From positions 16,073,501 through 16,137,500 of the forward strand of contig JAYKKT010000086.1 in NCBI GenBank assembly GCA_036023115.1: 64,000 nucleotides of DNA. Reading direction: 5' to 3'. The stretch is from Brasenia schreberi. Its lineage: Eukaryota; Streptophyta; Magnoliopsida; Nymphaeales; Cabombaceae. Below, one piece after another: positions 50,201 to 62,200 of the stretch (position 1 is the stretch's first letter; every line of letters begins with the position of its first letter). Below the pieces are notes generated by a model, which saw only the letters and a program-made list of their open reading frames with translations, was not told the origin of the DNA and ran no database searches. Made by a program: the position numbers and the translations under genes.

Positions 50201-53200
50201 CAGCAAAATTTTGAATCACAAGTTGTTGTGGAATGTTGTAAGATATTGACTGAATCATCAATATCACCACAAGTAGCAGTGGAAAGTGTTGTGAGACATT
50301 GATTGAATTGTCAACATCACCATCCACCATTGATAACAACCTGCAAAAACAAAAGGGAGTATTAGAAATATCAAGCAAAAGTCGGCTGAACAAATATAGA
50401 GATATTACTGAAACGTGTACAGCTATCATCATCAAATAGAGTATCAAGAAATCAAACCCTAATACCCGCAAGTCTTGATCAAGATGGATGACAAATTGAA
50501 AGAGGAAACTATGTCAACCATTTATGGACAGGATCAGAAGATTGAACCATTCCAAATCACAAACATTCGGTTAGATGGAAGAAATTATAGGGAATGGGCC
50601 AGGTCTATTGAACTTTTATTACGATCCAGAGGAAAATCTTAGATTATCAGATAAAATTCAGCACCTCTAGAAGGAAGCAGTGCAGACTATGAAAAGTGGG
50701 TTAAAGAAGATGCTCTTGTAAGTTTATGGCTAATTTAATCCATGAACCCATCTATCAATAAAACTTTTATGTATATGGAATCAGTTGCTGACATTTGGAC
50801 TGTAGTAGAAGAAGCTTATTCTAGACAGAAAAATATTGCAAAAGAATACGAGATTATTGAGAGGATTAGAAAATATCCTCAAGGAACCAGATCAATAAGT
50901 GAGTATTATGGGAAACTGCATGAACTATGGAATGAACTATGGAAAACAAATGCAGTCATTGTGTAAAAGAGAACAACTGAAGCTGAGATTCGAAAAGTGT
51001 TTGATCTGTTATGGGGAGTTTCATCAGATTATGAATCTATCAAATTAAACATTCTAAGCAAGGAAGAACTTCCGTCACTAGGAACAGTATACTCACTTTT
51101 ATTAAGGGAAGAAGACAAAAAGAATTTAGAGAAAGGCGAACATATACAAGTTAAAAAATTTGTATTTGTTGGTAGAGGACAGAGTAATTATCAGAGAGGA
51201 AGAGAATCATTCAGAGGCAGAGGAAGAGGCAGGAATCAATATTATGATGATAGAAGCAAACTCCAGTGCACACATTGTGGAAAGAAGAGATACACAAAAG
51301 AACAATGTTGGAAAATTATTGGAAAACCTACAGAATATAGAGATTATGGCAGGAAACCAGAGATTATGGTAGTCATGTGGCAACCATATCTGAAAAGAAG
51401 GCTGAAATGAAACCAATAAATGAAGTGGCAGAATTAAAGAAGCAGATTGCAGAAATTGAAACACGTTTGTGAGATCAACCTTCAACTTCCTCATCAAAAA
51501 CATAATCAAGTCCTCCTACTTCATACAGTATCAGTGGTAATTACTCATTTAAAGATTCTTCAGTCCTTTCTAATTGGATAATATATTCAGGGGCTACTGA
51601 TCATATGGTAGAAAACAAATCTAAGCTCATGCAGTATGAAGCAAATTCAAACCCTCAATATGTAAAAGTTGCAAATGGTTCGTTGATTCCTATGGCAGGA
51701 AAGAGAATATTTCAGAAAGATAATCTCAGACTTAATTCAGTGATATATATTCCAGAGTTTCCTATAAATCTACTTTCAGTAAGTTCATTGGTTAGAGATA
51801 TGAATTGTACAGTTACATTTTCTCCATATTGCTGTGTTTTTCAAGATTTTAAGACAGGAAGAATCTTTGGTCGTGGTGAACTATGCAATGTACTATATAT
51901 ACTATCTGGAGATCAGATTCCAAAACATCAAAGAGCATTGGCAACTTGAAGAAGAAATAAAGATTTGGCATAGTAGAATAGGACATTTGCCTGTTTCAAA
52001 ATTGAGAGAACTTATTTCTATTCCAATTCCTAATGATGTGGTAATTCAATGCGATGTATGCCAAAGAGCAAAACATCATAGAGCTACTTTTCCTAGTAGT
52101 AATTCAAGATCAGTTGTTCCTTTTGAGTTGATACATTCAGATGTTTGGGGGCCATGTGTGATACCTTCTGTTAGAAATTTTAAATACTTTGTTACATTTA
52201 TTGATGATTTTTTCAGACTTACATTTGTTTATTTAATGAAGTCTAAGTCAGAAATCTCTTCTATTTTTCCTCTGGTTCATAATCTTATCGAGACTCAGTT
52301 TGGATATACTTTTAAAACACTCATATAGGATAACGGTGGAGAATATTGTAATACTCAATTGGAATCGTATCTTCAATCTCATGGTATTTTACATCAGACA
52401 TCTTGTGTTTATACACCATAATAGAATGGAGTAGCTGAAAGAAAGAATCGACATATTTTGGAGATTGCTAGAACTTTACTCTTTGAGCATAATGTTCCAA
52501 AATATTTCTTGCCTCAGGCAATTCTTACAGCAGTATATATCATGAACAGAATTCCAACTGTTACTCTTACAGGAAAGTCACCGTTCAAGATGATTAAGCC
52601 AGAGGATAATCCATTCCATATTATTCCAAGAATATTTGTATGTGTCTGCTATGTGCATGTTCACCAGCAGTTTAGAGATAAACTTGATCCAAGAGCGATA
52701 AAATATATTTTCATTGGATATTCTTGTGAGAAGAAAGGATATATATATATTATGATCCTAAGTCTCATAAAAGATATATTTCTATGGATGTAACTTTCTT
52801 TGAAACTACTTACTCCATACTACAACAATCATAATGATATTTCCAATTCTACTCTCAAAGAATAAGTTGTTCTGCCCAGGATCAGTGGAAGTGAAGAATC
52901 AGAGGAAGGAAACTCTCTTACTGGAACAGATCAAATTCAAGAAGACAAAGGAATACAAGTATACCGAAAGGGGGAGAGAAATATTTTTATGAAACAACAA
53001 ACTCAGATGATGAATCAAGGGGGAGAAACAATATATGCTTCAAATGACAGTATAGAAGGTTCAAATAATGAGAACCTAGATGACTCAGATGTTCCCATAG
53101 CACTCAGAAAATGAAAGAGATCATGTCGTAAATATCCAATTTCGTAGTTCATATCTTATGATCGATTATCAAAAGGTTATCAGAAATTTGTGTTAAAGGT

Positions 53201-56200
53201 TGAGATGTATCAAATTCCAAAAAATTATTTTGAAGAATCTAAAGACAAGCAGTGGGTTGAAGCTATAAAGTCTGAAATTCAAGCATTAGAAAAGAATCAA
53301 ACTTGGGAACTCACTGATCTACCATAAGGTAAAAAAGCAGTCTCATGCAAATGGGTATATACAATAAAATATAAAGCAAATGGTTCATTAGAAAGATACA
53401 AGACAAGGCTAGTTGCACGAGGATATAGTCAAGCATATTGGATTGATTATGAAGAGACATTTGCACCAGTAGCTAAACTCACATCGATACGAGTTATTTT
53501 CAGTATCGCAGCTCAAAGAAATTGGGTAATGTGACAACTAGATGTGAAAAATGCTTTTCTACAGGGAGAACTCAAAGAAGAAGTCTATATGGAATTACCA
53601 CCAGGATATCCAAATCCAACGAAACAGGTATGTAGATTAAGAAAGGCTATCTATAGGTTAAAACAATCTCCAAGAGATTGGTTTTAAAAATTCAGCAGAA
53701 GTATTATAAACTTAGGATATAAAAAGAGTGTAAGTGAGCATACGCTTTTCTTTAAGAAAGGAGACAAATTAGCTTTACAATTAGTATATGTGGATGATAT
53801 TATTGTAACAGGTGATGACATTGAAGAAATTCAGAAATTAAAGAAGGAACTTCATCGGTTATTTGATATTAAGGATCTTGAAAGATTATACTATTTTTTA
53901 GGCATTGAAGTAGCCTATTCAGGATGTGATATATTTTTGAATCAAAGAAAATACACACTAGATCTTTTGCAAGAAGTAAGAACGGAAAATTGCAGACCCA
54001 CATATACTCCAATAGATGTGAATCACAAGTTACAACTGGAGGATGGAGCTGAGAGAGTAGATGTGACCAAATATCAGCAATTGGTTAGAAAATTAATATA
54101 TTTGACCATCACACGTCCAGATATAGCGTATGCAGTGAGTATAGTAAGCAGATTTATGCAATCTCTATCTACGCATCACATGGATGTTGTGTTTCACATA
54201 TTAAGATATCTGAAAACAACTCCTGCACATGGAATCACTTACAAAGTTAATGGTCACACCAATATTGAAATTTATACAGATGTTGATTGGGCAGGTTCAG
54301 CAGAAGATAGAAAGTCTACCACAGGATATATAACATTGATTGGAGGTAACATAGTTTCATGGAAAAGTAAAAAACAGTCGGTAGTAGCTAGATCAACAGC
54401 TGAGGTGGAGTACAGAGCAATAGCATCAGGTACATGTGAAGGAAAATGGTTGAAATCTTTACTGATGGAAATGAATTTATTTACTGGAAACACTATACCT
54501 ATATTCTATGACAGCAAAGCAGTTATTCAGATAGCGTCAAATCCGGTATACCATGAAAGAATAAAATATATTGAGATAGATTATCATTTTATTCGGGACA
54601 GTGTACATGCAAAAGAATTTCAGTTAGAACATGTGCAATCAGGACATCAATATGCAGCCATGTTGACTAAAGCAGTTATCAGAGACATACTACAGAGATT
54701 GTGCAGCAAGTTGGGTGTAACATCCATCTTTCACCCAACTTGAGGGGGAGTGTTAATGTGTTGTGTTAACGTGCTTTGTGTTAATGTGTTGTGTCGTGTG
54801 AGTCATGTCAAGTCTAAATGATTAATGGGTAGTGTTATGTATCGTAGAGTTGAGTTTGTGACCCAATAGATCTGGATCAGATCCATTGGGAACCGTATTC
54901 ATGCTTAGAGTTAATTATGTCTTTTAAGTTAGATTAGGTTTAATATAAAGCCAGAGAGTCATTAGGGTTAGAGTAATAAGAAAAATCTGGCGGCAGCCAG
55001 AATCAGTGGCCGAGTATGTCAGAGATTCAAAGGATGATTAATAAAGTTCTTTTCTTCAACTTTCATCAATGAAATCTGTGCAAAAGAAGCAATATGGTTG
55101 GCATATTCAAGTGGCAGCGGTGGAGACAGTGAGTTAATTGAACTGGTAAACATGCTTCTATGGCTTCCTGATTGATCAAACACTATGAATTTCTTCTCCG
55201 AACTTGATGGTCCGAATAATGGTGCTCCTAAATCAAGCTTCTTGAGTTGTAAACGGCAATCATAAGAAGATGCTTTGAGACCCTCCTGATGAAATGCACC
55301 TGAAGGCCGAACACATGGGTTATGGCATTGACTATGCAACGACTGAAGCTGCCCATTTAGAATCTGATGAGAATCAGTTGCAAAACCATGAATTGCACAT
55401 AAAGCTGGACCTAAATTGGAATAACAACAGGCATCGCCAGCAGGATAAACGGTGCCATTGATCGATCTGAGCTCATGATCAGATGGCAAGCCTATGTAAC
55501 TCCACGCAGGAAACTGCCATGGAGAATGGCCAAATAGTCCTGAACAATAGTCCTTTGACATCAGATCCGATAAGGTGGAGGGGAATAAAAAATGGTCGTT
55601 GTGTAATTGAAGGAATTGAATGAGGTGATTAAAAGTTCAGAACTCCCATTGTGGTAGAGCTTTGCGTGATGTATGGCTTCCTTATTATTCGTTCAGAAAT
55701 ATAAGCAGAGCATAACGGACTGGTTTCAACAAATGGCAGAAGTACTCAGCCTGACAGTCCTGAAGAGGTTGAAAGCAAGCTATTACTCTAACAATGATAG
55801 TTGCACTCCCCGAGGCTGCAACCTTTCCACTGAGGAGTAGATTCGCCTGTGAGAATTGCTTCATTTACCATTGCACTTTCTGTGAGCAAAAGCATATCAA
55901 AATGGCATTGTCTACGTGGCATGCACAAATCATTGTCCACATGGCATGCACAGATCACTGTCTTATATGGAAATTGAGCAGTGAATCTATCCATCGTAGG
56001 ATTTTTAGGATAGGGCGGCCTTCCTTTTTCACGACAGCCCATAAAATCTGGGATAGACTATACTTTCTATCATTTCTTTTTCTATAACAACTTTCTTTAT
56101 CCGGGTCCCTTTTATCTTATCCTTTCCACCAAATCAGGAAAATAAGTTTTCATAACTATCTTTCTGGTTTACTTTCTCATACAATCAGAAAAGGAAGTTT

Positions 56201-59200
56201 TCATAACTACTTTCTGGTGTGTTGTCCCACAAAATCAGGAAGTAATTTGGAACTTTACTTTTCCAGCATTTGATTATTAAAAAAATTGAAATTACCTTTC
56301 GCAAAAGATTAAAATCTTCCTTTCTAAGATTTTGTGTAACTTCTCTTTTGAAAAAAAAATATAGGCACCATCATTATTTTTTGGCATCCAATCACCTTCC
56401 CTTTTTCATCTTCTTCTTCTTCTTTCTTTTGCATTTGCATCCTCCTCCATGGCTCCACGAACAGACCCTTTGGGCGAGAAATTCCCCGCTGCTGAAACAG
56501 ACAGCCATTCTTGTTGATTCTAGGTCCATTATTGTGTGGAGAAGAGTCTGCTTCAGTTCTTCCGTATTCTCCTGATAAAACCATGGAAAGGCTGTAGCAG
56601 CTTGAACCACCATCCCTTCCATGTCTTTCTTCCTCTCACACCAAAAATGTCGTATCAAATCTAGGTAATCCAAATCAAGACTATTCCCCAACCACTTCTA
56701 TAAAGAGAGCTACACCGACCTAGACAGCAAAATCATGGTCCAAATATAGCATACATCTGCACTGCCAAGATAACCATAACAAAATGTAACAACTAAAACG
56801 TTGCAGGACATCCTTCCCACCACGATGCACCATAATTGTCTGACTGTCCACCCTTACTCGCCTAAGCTCACTAAGTGTTTTCAGTCGACTCTTGGCCATT
56901 GTTGACTCAAACATAAATAGCATGAACAAGGTGAACAGACTATAGTACCAATATTCATCTAGGCACCAAAGACCCACACAAAAGACCTGGAATACAAAGA
57001 AAGGCTCCATACAATGCTCTTTCATCGATTTCTGGAATGTTTCATCAGCACTCTGGTCTAGAAGAAACTTTCGCGTTGGCTAACGTCTCTTTGATAATGA
57101 TGTTCAACTCCTCAATGGGACAGCAACAGGAAGTACACAACATCACCCATGGTCAGCTGCTCCTCTCAGCAGCACTGTCAGACAAAAGTAGCATCACATA
57201 AACATTGGCAGCAACCAGCCGACACATCTTTGTTGTCATACGACAGCCGTAACAACATGATATTTCCTTCAAAACATGATCTAACAGCCTTATAGGCTCT
57301 GATACCATGTTGAAATTAACGAGAAACGCAGCGGATAATCAATAATAGAAAACATCGATAAAAGATGAAGAGTAAACAATAGAGATTTGAAGGGGGACAG
57401 GCCCTCCAATGGAGGCCGCCCCTCCTCTCTTTCTCTCTCTATATTAATCAAACTCTTAACCATAATACAAACTTCCAGCCCTTATATAATGGGTTGTAAA
57501 CAAAAAATTACCAAAATACCCTTAGTACTCTGGGCAATTACAATAATACCCAACTATTAAAAATTACAGAAATAACACTTAAAACACATATGATACATAT
57601 ATTCTCAACAGCAGATAGGTGTAAAAAGTAAAATAAAACGCTGATAAAAATATAGAAAGATACAATGTCAGGTTGGTAGCTAAGGGCTATAGTCAATCAT
57701 ATTGTATTGACTCTACCGAAACATTTGCACCGGTTGCTAAAATGAAAACCATTAGAATTCTTCTAAGTGTGATAATTAATAAATGATTGGAATTATGACA
57801 ACTGGATGTAAAAAATACATTTCTTCAAGGAGACCTTATTGAAGATATTTACATGAACTTACCTCTAGGCTATGATCAAGGGAAGATGTCACAGAAGGTA
57901 TGCAAACTAAAAAATCTATTTATGATTTAAAACAATCACCAAGAACCTGGTTTAAAAAATTTATTGGTGGTATTCTTGGTTTGGGTTTAAAACATTGTAT
58001 TAGTGATCACACGTTATTCATCAAGCAAGATAAGATCATTCTCTTAATCATGTATGTCGATGACATCATTATTATTGGTGATGATGTGGAAGGAATTGCT
58101 TCCTTGAAAAAACAGCTATATGTCTTATTTGTTTTAAAAGATTTGGGAAAATTATACAATTTTTTGGGATTGAAATTGTTCGAAATAAAGGTTGGTTGTT
58201 CTTAAGCGAAAGAAAATATATCCTCGATTTGTTGGATGAGACAAAGATGAAAGATTGTCGTGTATAATCTATCCCTATTGAAATTCAAAAAGAAGTTGCT
58301 AGAAATTCTAATGAACCCTGCGAAGATGTGGGCATATATCAAAGATTAGTGGGAAAACTTATATATCTCACGATTACAAGACCTGATTTATGCTTTGTAG
58401 TAAGTTATGTTAGAGATGGATGCATTCACCATCTAGACACCACATGAATATTGTTTTCCATATCATTAGATATTTGAAATCATCCATCACTTGATATTGA
58501 AATTTATTCCGATGTTGATTGGGTTGGTTCTACAGATAATAGGAGATCTACTTCAGGCTATATTGTATGCCTGGGAGGTAATGTTGTTTTATAGAAGTGT
58601 AGGAAACAATCTCTCATGGCTAGATCAAGTGCAGATGTTGAATACCGTGCTATTGTCCTTGGTATGTCTAAGGGTTTATGAATATTATCATTAATGGAAG
58701 AAATTGGCTTTAGGAGAAACTCTCCAATCAATTTCTTCATTGTTAGCAAGGTTGCTCTTCAAATAGCTTCTACTTTAGTCCTTAACGAGAGAACAACACA
58801 TTGAAGTGAATTGTCATTTTATTCGAGAGGTGTATCAAAGAATTTTCAACCTTATTCATGTTTGTTCAGAAAACCAATTGGCATATATTCTTAGCTGCAA
58901 ATGGGCTAAAGAGAGCCCTTGTCAAGTTGTGTATTTTCATCATTCAAGACCCAACTTAAGGAGCATGTTAAAGACTAGCTAGAATTTATATTTCTGTCTT
59001 TAATTTTTTGTATTGGATAGATCAACCTCATTCATGTTTGTTCAGAAAATCAATTGGCAGATATTCTTAGCTGCAAATGGGCTAAAGAGGGCCCTTGTCA
59101 AGTTACATATTTCCAGCATTCAAGACCCAACTTAAGAGGCATGTTAAAGGCTAGCTAGAATTTATATTTCTGTCTTTAATTTTTTGTATTCGATAGATCA

Positions 59201-62200
59201 GCTCCTATTGGATTGGAATCTGGTCCAATAGGAGCCGATTGTCCTCTTAATTACTTATTAAGGGTATTTTGGTCTTTTAAGTTATAAACCTTTAAATTAA
59301 TACCCTAATTGTAATGTTGAAAGTTAAGAATAGAAAATAAGAGAGAGAGAGAGAGGATGGTTGCAAAGAAAGAGGTGTCGCCCCTCATTCGGATCTCGAG
59401 TTTCACTTTCATTGCTATTTTTTTATTTTCTATCATTTGGATCGTTAGTCAACAGTTTCCACATCATGAACAGATGTGAGTAAAGAAGTTAGTCTGCTAT
59501 ATTGTCGCCCTAATGTGGTGAATAAATTATAGAAAAGGCTCCCCATTTTCATCATGCATGGATGCGGGGGTTAAGGAAGCTAGTTCTAAATAATAATAAT
59601 TGTATTAGTACGTGGAATATCGGAACATTAACTCGCAAGTTAATGGAGGTTGTAGATACTATGATTAGGAGAAAGATTTATATTCTATGTTTACCAGAGA
59701 CAAAGTGAGTTAAAAAAAAAAGCAAAAGAGATTGTGAAAAAGGTTTTAAATTTTAGTACTTGGTAAAGCCGTTTGTGAAGCAAAACCTAAAATTTGGGAG
59801 GATTTATATAAAAAGTTTACTCAAAAGAAGATGAAAGAGATATTTTGAGGATAACTAAAACTAGAGATAAGAAAGTAAGAATCTTACTTTTGTTAGATGT
59901 ATGAAAGATGAGGATAAAAAGATTCTAGTGGCAAGTGATGATAGAAAAATAGGTAAAAAAAAATTTACAAGCTTTTTAACAAAAATATAGGTGTTAGTAT
60001 CGGGAAAGTTAACCAAATAAGAATAGTATATGAACCGCAATTTCTATCAATGTATTCATAAGCTTCATATAGTATTTATTGATCTAGAAAAAGCTCATGA
60101 TAGGGTGACAAGAGATATTCTTTGGAGAACCTTGGAAAAGAGAGGAATTCCTTTGACATACATCAATCTTATAAGAGGCATGAATGATAGTGCACAAACA
60201 TGTGTTAAGACCCATGAAGGAATAACAAATTTCTTTGAGGTTAACATTGGATTACGTCAAGGATTAAGTCCATATTTATTTGTATTGGTTATTAATGAGC
60301 TAGCAAAATATATTTAAGATGAAGTCCCTTGGTGTATTTGTGTATATTAATAGCAAATAATATTATATTAGTAGATGAGTCTAAGGAAAAAATTAATAGA
60401 AAATTTGAACTATAAAGAGAAACATTAGAATGTAAAGGCTTTCAACTTAGTAAAACAAAGACAAAATATATAAAATGCAAGTTTAATCATTTGGTTATGT
60501 CATCTGACATAGAAATTAATATTGACACACAATGCATCCTTCATAAGGAAAGTTTCAAATATTTAGGTTCAGTTTGTTAGAGTGATAGAAAATTTGATGG
60601 AGATGTTACGCATAGAATTAGTGCAGGTTGATTAAAAAGGAGAGGGCATCTAGTATTCTATGTGACAAGAAGATACCATTAAAGTTGAAAGGTAAATATT
60701 ATAGAATAGCAATTCGACATGCTATGCTTTATGGTTTTGAATGTTAGGCAATTAATTATCAACATGTATGTCCATGACAGGAATAAAGATGCTGAGATGG
60801 ATGATTAGTCACACAAGAAAAGACCATATACATAATGAGGTTATTAGAAACAAATTGAGAGTGGCACCAATAGATGAAAAAACAAGGAAAAATCGTTTAA
60901 GATGGTTTGAATACGTAGAAAGATGACCAAAGGAAGCTCCGATAAGAAGGTACGAGAAACTAGGGTGTGAAAATGTTAAAAGAGGAAGAGGAAGACCACA
61001 AAAGTATTGCAAGGAAATAATAAAGAATGATTCAGCTTATATTGAGTTAAATGTTAGCATGTCACATAATCGATCTCTATAGAAACAAAGAATCCATGTA
61101 GCTTACCCCATCTAGTATGGGAAAAGGATTAGTTGTTGTTGTTGTAGCGATTGAATTGAAACGATTTACACTACTTGTAACTTGTTTGAGGCCTCCAAGG
61201 ACCATCTGTTGGTTTTCAGATTGACCCGTGTAATGTTTTAGAGCACCAGGAAAACATTTTTGGACTATATATTGATGATAGGTTAAAGAAGTGTATAGAG
61301 TACCAGTCTGCACATTAAGCGCTCAAAGCACCAGAACGCATCTGCTTCATCCTCGAGGAGAATTATCATTGGAGAACAGAGATCACTCATCCCTGCATGG
61401 AATATCAAGGGAAAACCTGTAAGAAACCATCAATATCCATGACAAGGTCATAAGGACAATAAACTAGCTAATAGGATCATTGTCTGCCTTACAACCACAA
61501 GATAATCTTATATGCATTTAGATGAAAAGAAGTTCAGAGAACTTTTCTACTCCAGAAATAAGCATAAAAATTTAAAGAATGGTCACATACCTTGGCAATA
61601 ACCAACATCCTTATCAATCCACGCATAAACAGCCAAAATATCCCACAGCTTTGACAAATTTTCTTGCTTCTCATAGAATACTAGTGCTCTATCAGTGCGA
61701 ACAACATCCAAACCTGATAAAAAGGTTAGGCAATAAAAGAATCACCCAAAATCATGCAGTATATGAATGTTACCAGCATACTAATCTTCATTAATTCGAC
61801 CATCATAAAGCCAAAAGGCTATGATAAATTATAATATTACATTTCCATGTGATGGATAAACCTCTAACGACCACAAACATCAACGTATTGGCATATGATT
61901 CTTTGCCAATAAGCCAATCAGAGAAAGGTTAAGGGTTCTATGGTCATGAAAATGTTCATGATTCCGCAAACTAACCAACACTATAGTTAAAGAACTGGCC
62001 AGAACACCATCATGAATAGAAGAAAGAAGAAACAGATCTGAAAATAACAATTGAAGAGCATTAAGAGTCAACAGTTCACATGAAAATTCAATCTGATTGA
62101 GGGTTTTGTTGCAAATCGAATTATGGTTACATTTAAGAAGAAGGTTGTTAATCATGTGAAAGGGGACAAAAATCCCTCGCAGATCAACAGCAACAACTAC

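Larger units (their letters stand above)
49530..55094 (+). mobile_element. copia element T inside element U
   Basis: 5,565-bp Ty1/copia element with two 344-bp LTRs (49530-49873, 54751-55094) that differ at about 11 positions by eye. Perfect TSD TGGTT (49525-49529, 55095-55099). LTRs run TG...TA rather than TG...CA. The primer site 'tggtatcagagc' starts immediately at 49874, and polypurine 'acttgagggggag' precedes the 3' LTR. It splits the captured SAC51-like fragment; removing T and one TSD rejoins that reading frame exactly. Confidence 0.95.
47962..57610 (-). mobile_element. non-autonomous LTR element U carrying captured host-gene fragments (interrupted by T)
   Basis: Minus-strand element. 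LTRs are 47962-48264 (3') and 57308-57610 (5'), 303 bp each. The primer site 'tggtatcagagcc' (minus, 57295-57307) is present. Polypurine tract 'cttgagggggggg' (minus) abuts the 3' LTR. Flanks GCAAA/GCAGA form a TSD with one change. Without copia T it is about 4.1 kb. No gag or pol is recognisable. It carries pieces of a P5A-type ATPase and of a SAC51-like bHLH protein, both in element sense. LTR and filler similarity groups it with element X. The two LTRs differ by roughly 10% by eye, more than those of T (about 3%), in line with T being the later insertion. Confidence 0.88.
20965..59454 (+). mobile_element. copia element Z, outermost LTR retrotransposon of the nest
   Basis: Ty1/copia element on the plus strand, now 38,490 bp because other elements sit inside it. 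LTRs are 20965-21239 and 59142-59454, both TG...CA. TSD GTTTC is perfect (20960-20964 and 59455-59459). A primer site 'tgatatcaaagcc' at 21240-21252 follows the 5' LTR. Its remaining own sequence is 21240-22022 (gag), 32036-33038 (gag end, protease, pre-integrase), 41589-41947 (integrase), 47095-47961 (integrase end and RT start) and 57611-59141 (RT, RNase H). Interruptions are Y, hAT, V and U in that order. All coding pieces carry stops or frameshifts. Confidence 0.92.

Noticed and set aside
55019..55561. 180-codon open frame taken as a native bHLH gene
   Set aside because: It lies inside element U, lacks the bHLH domain, and its last residues come from the LTR of T. It is a captured fragment, not a host locus.
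58966..59021. Extra solo LTR inside Z
   Set aside because: Only the first 56 bases of the LTR, and part of a 176-bp tandem duplication rather than a separate insertion.
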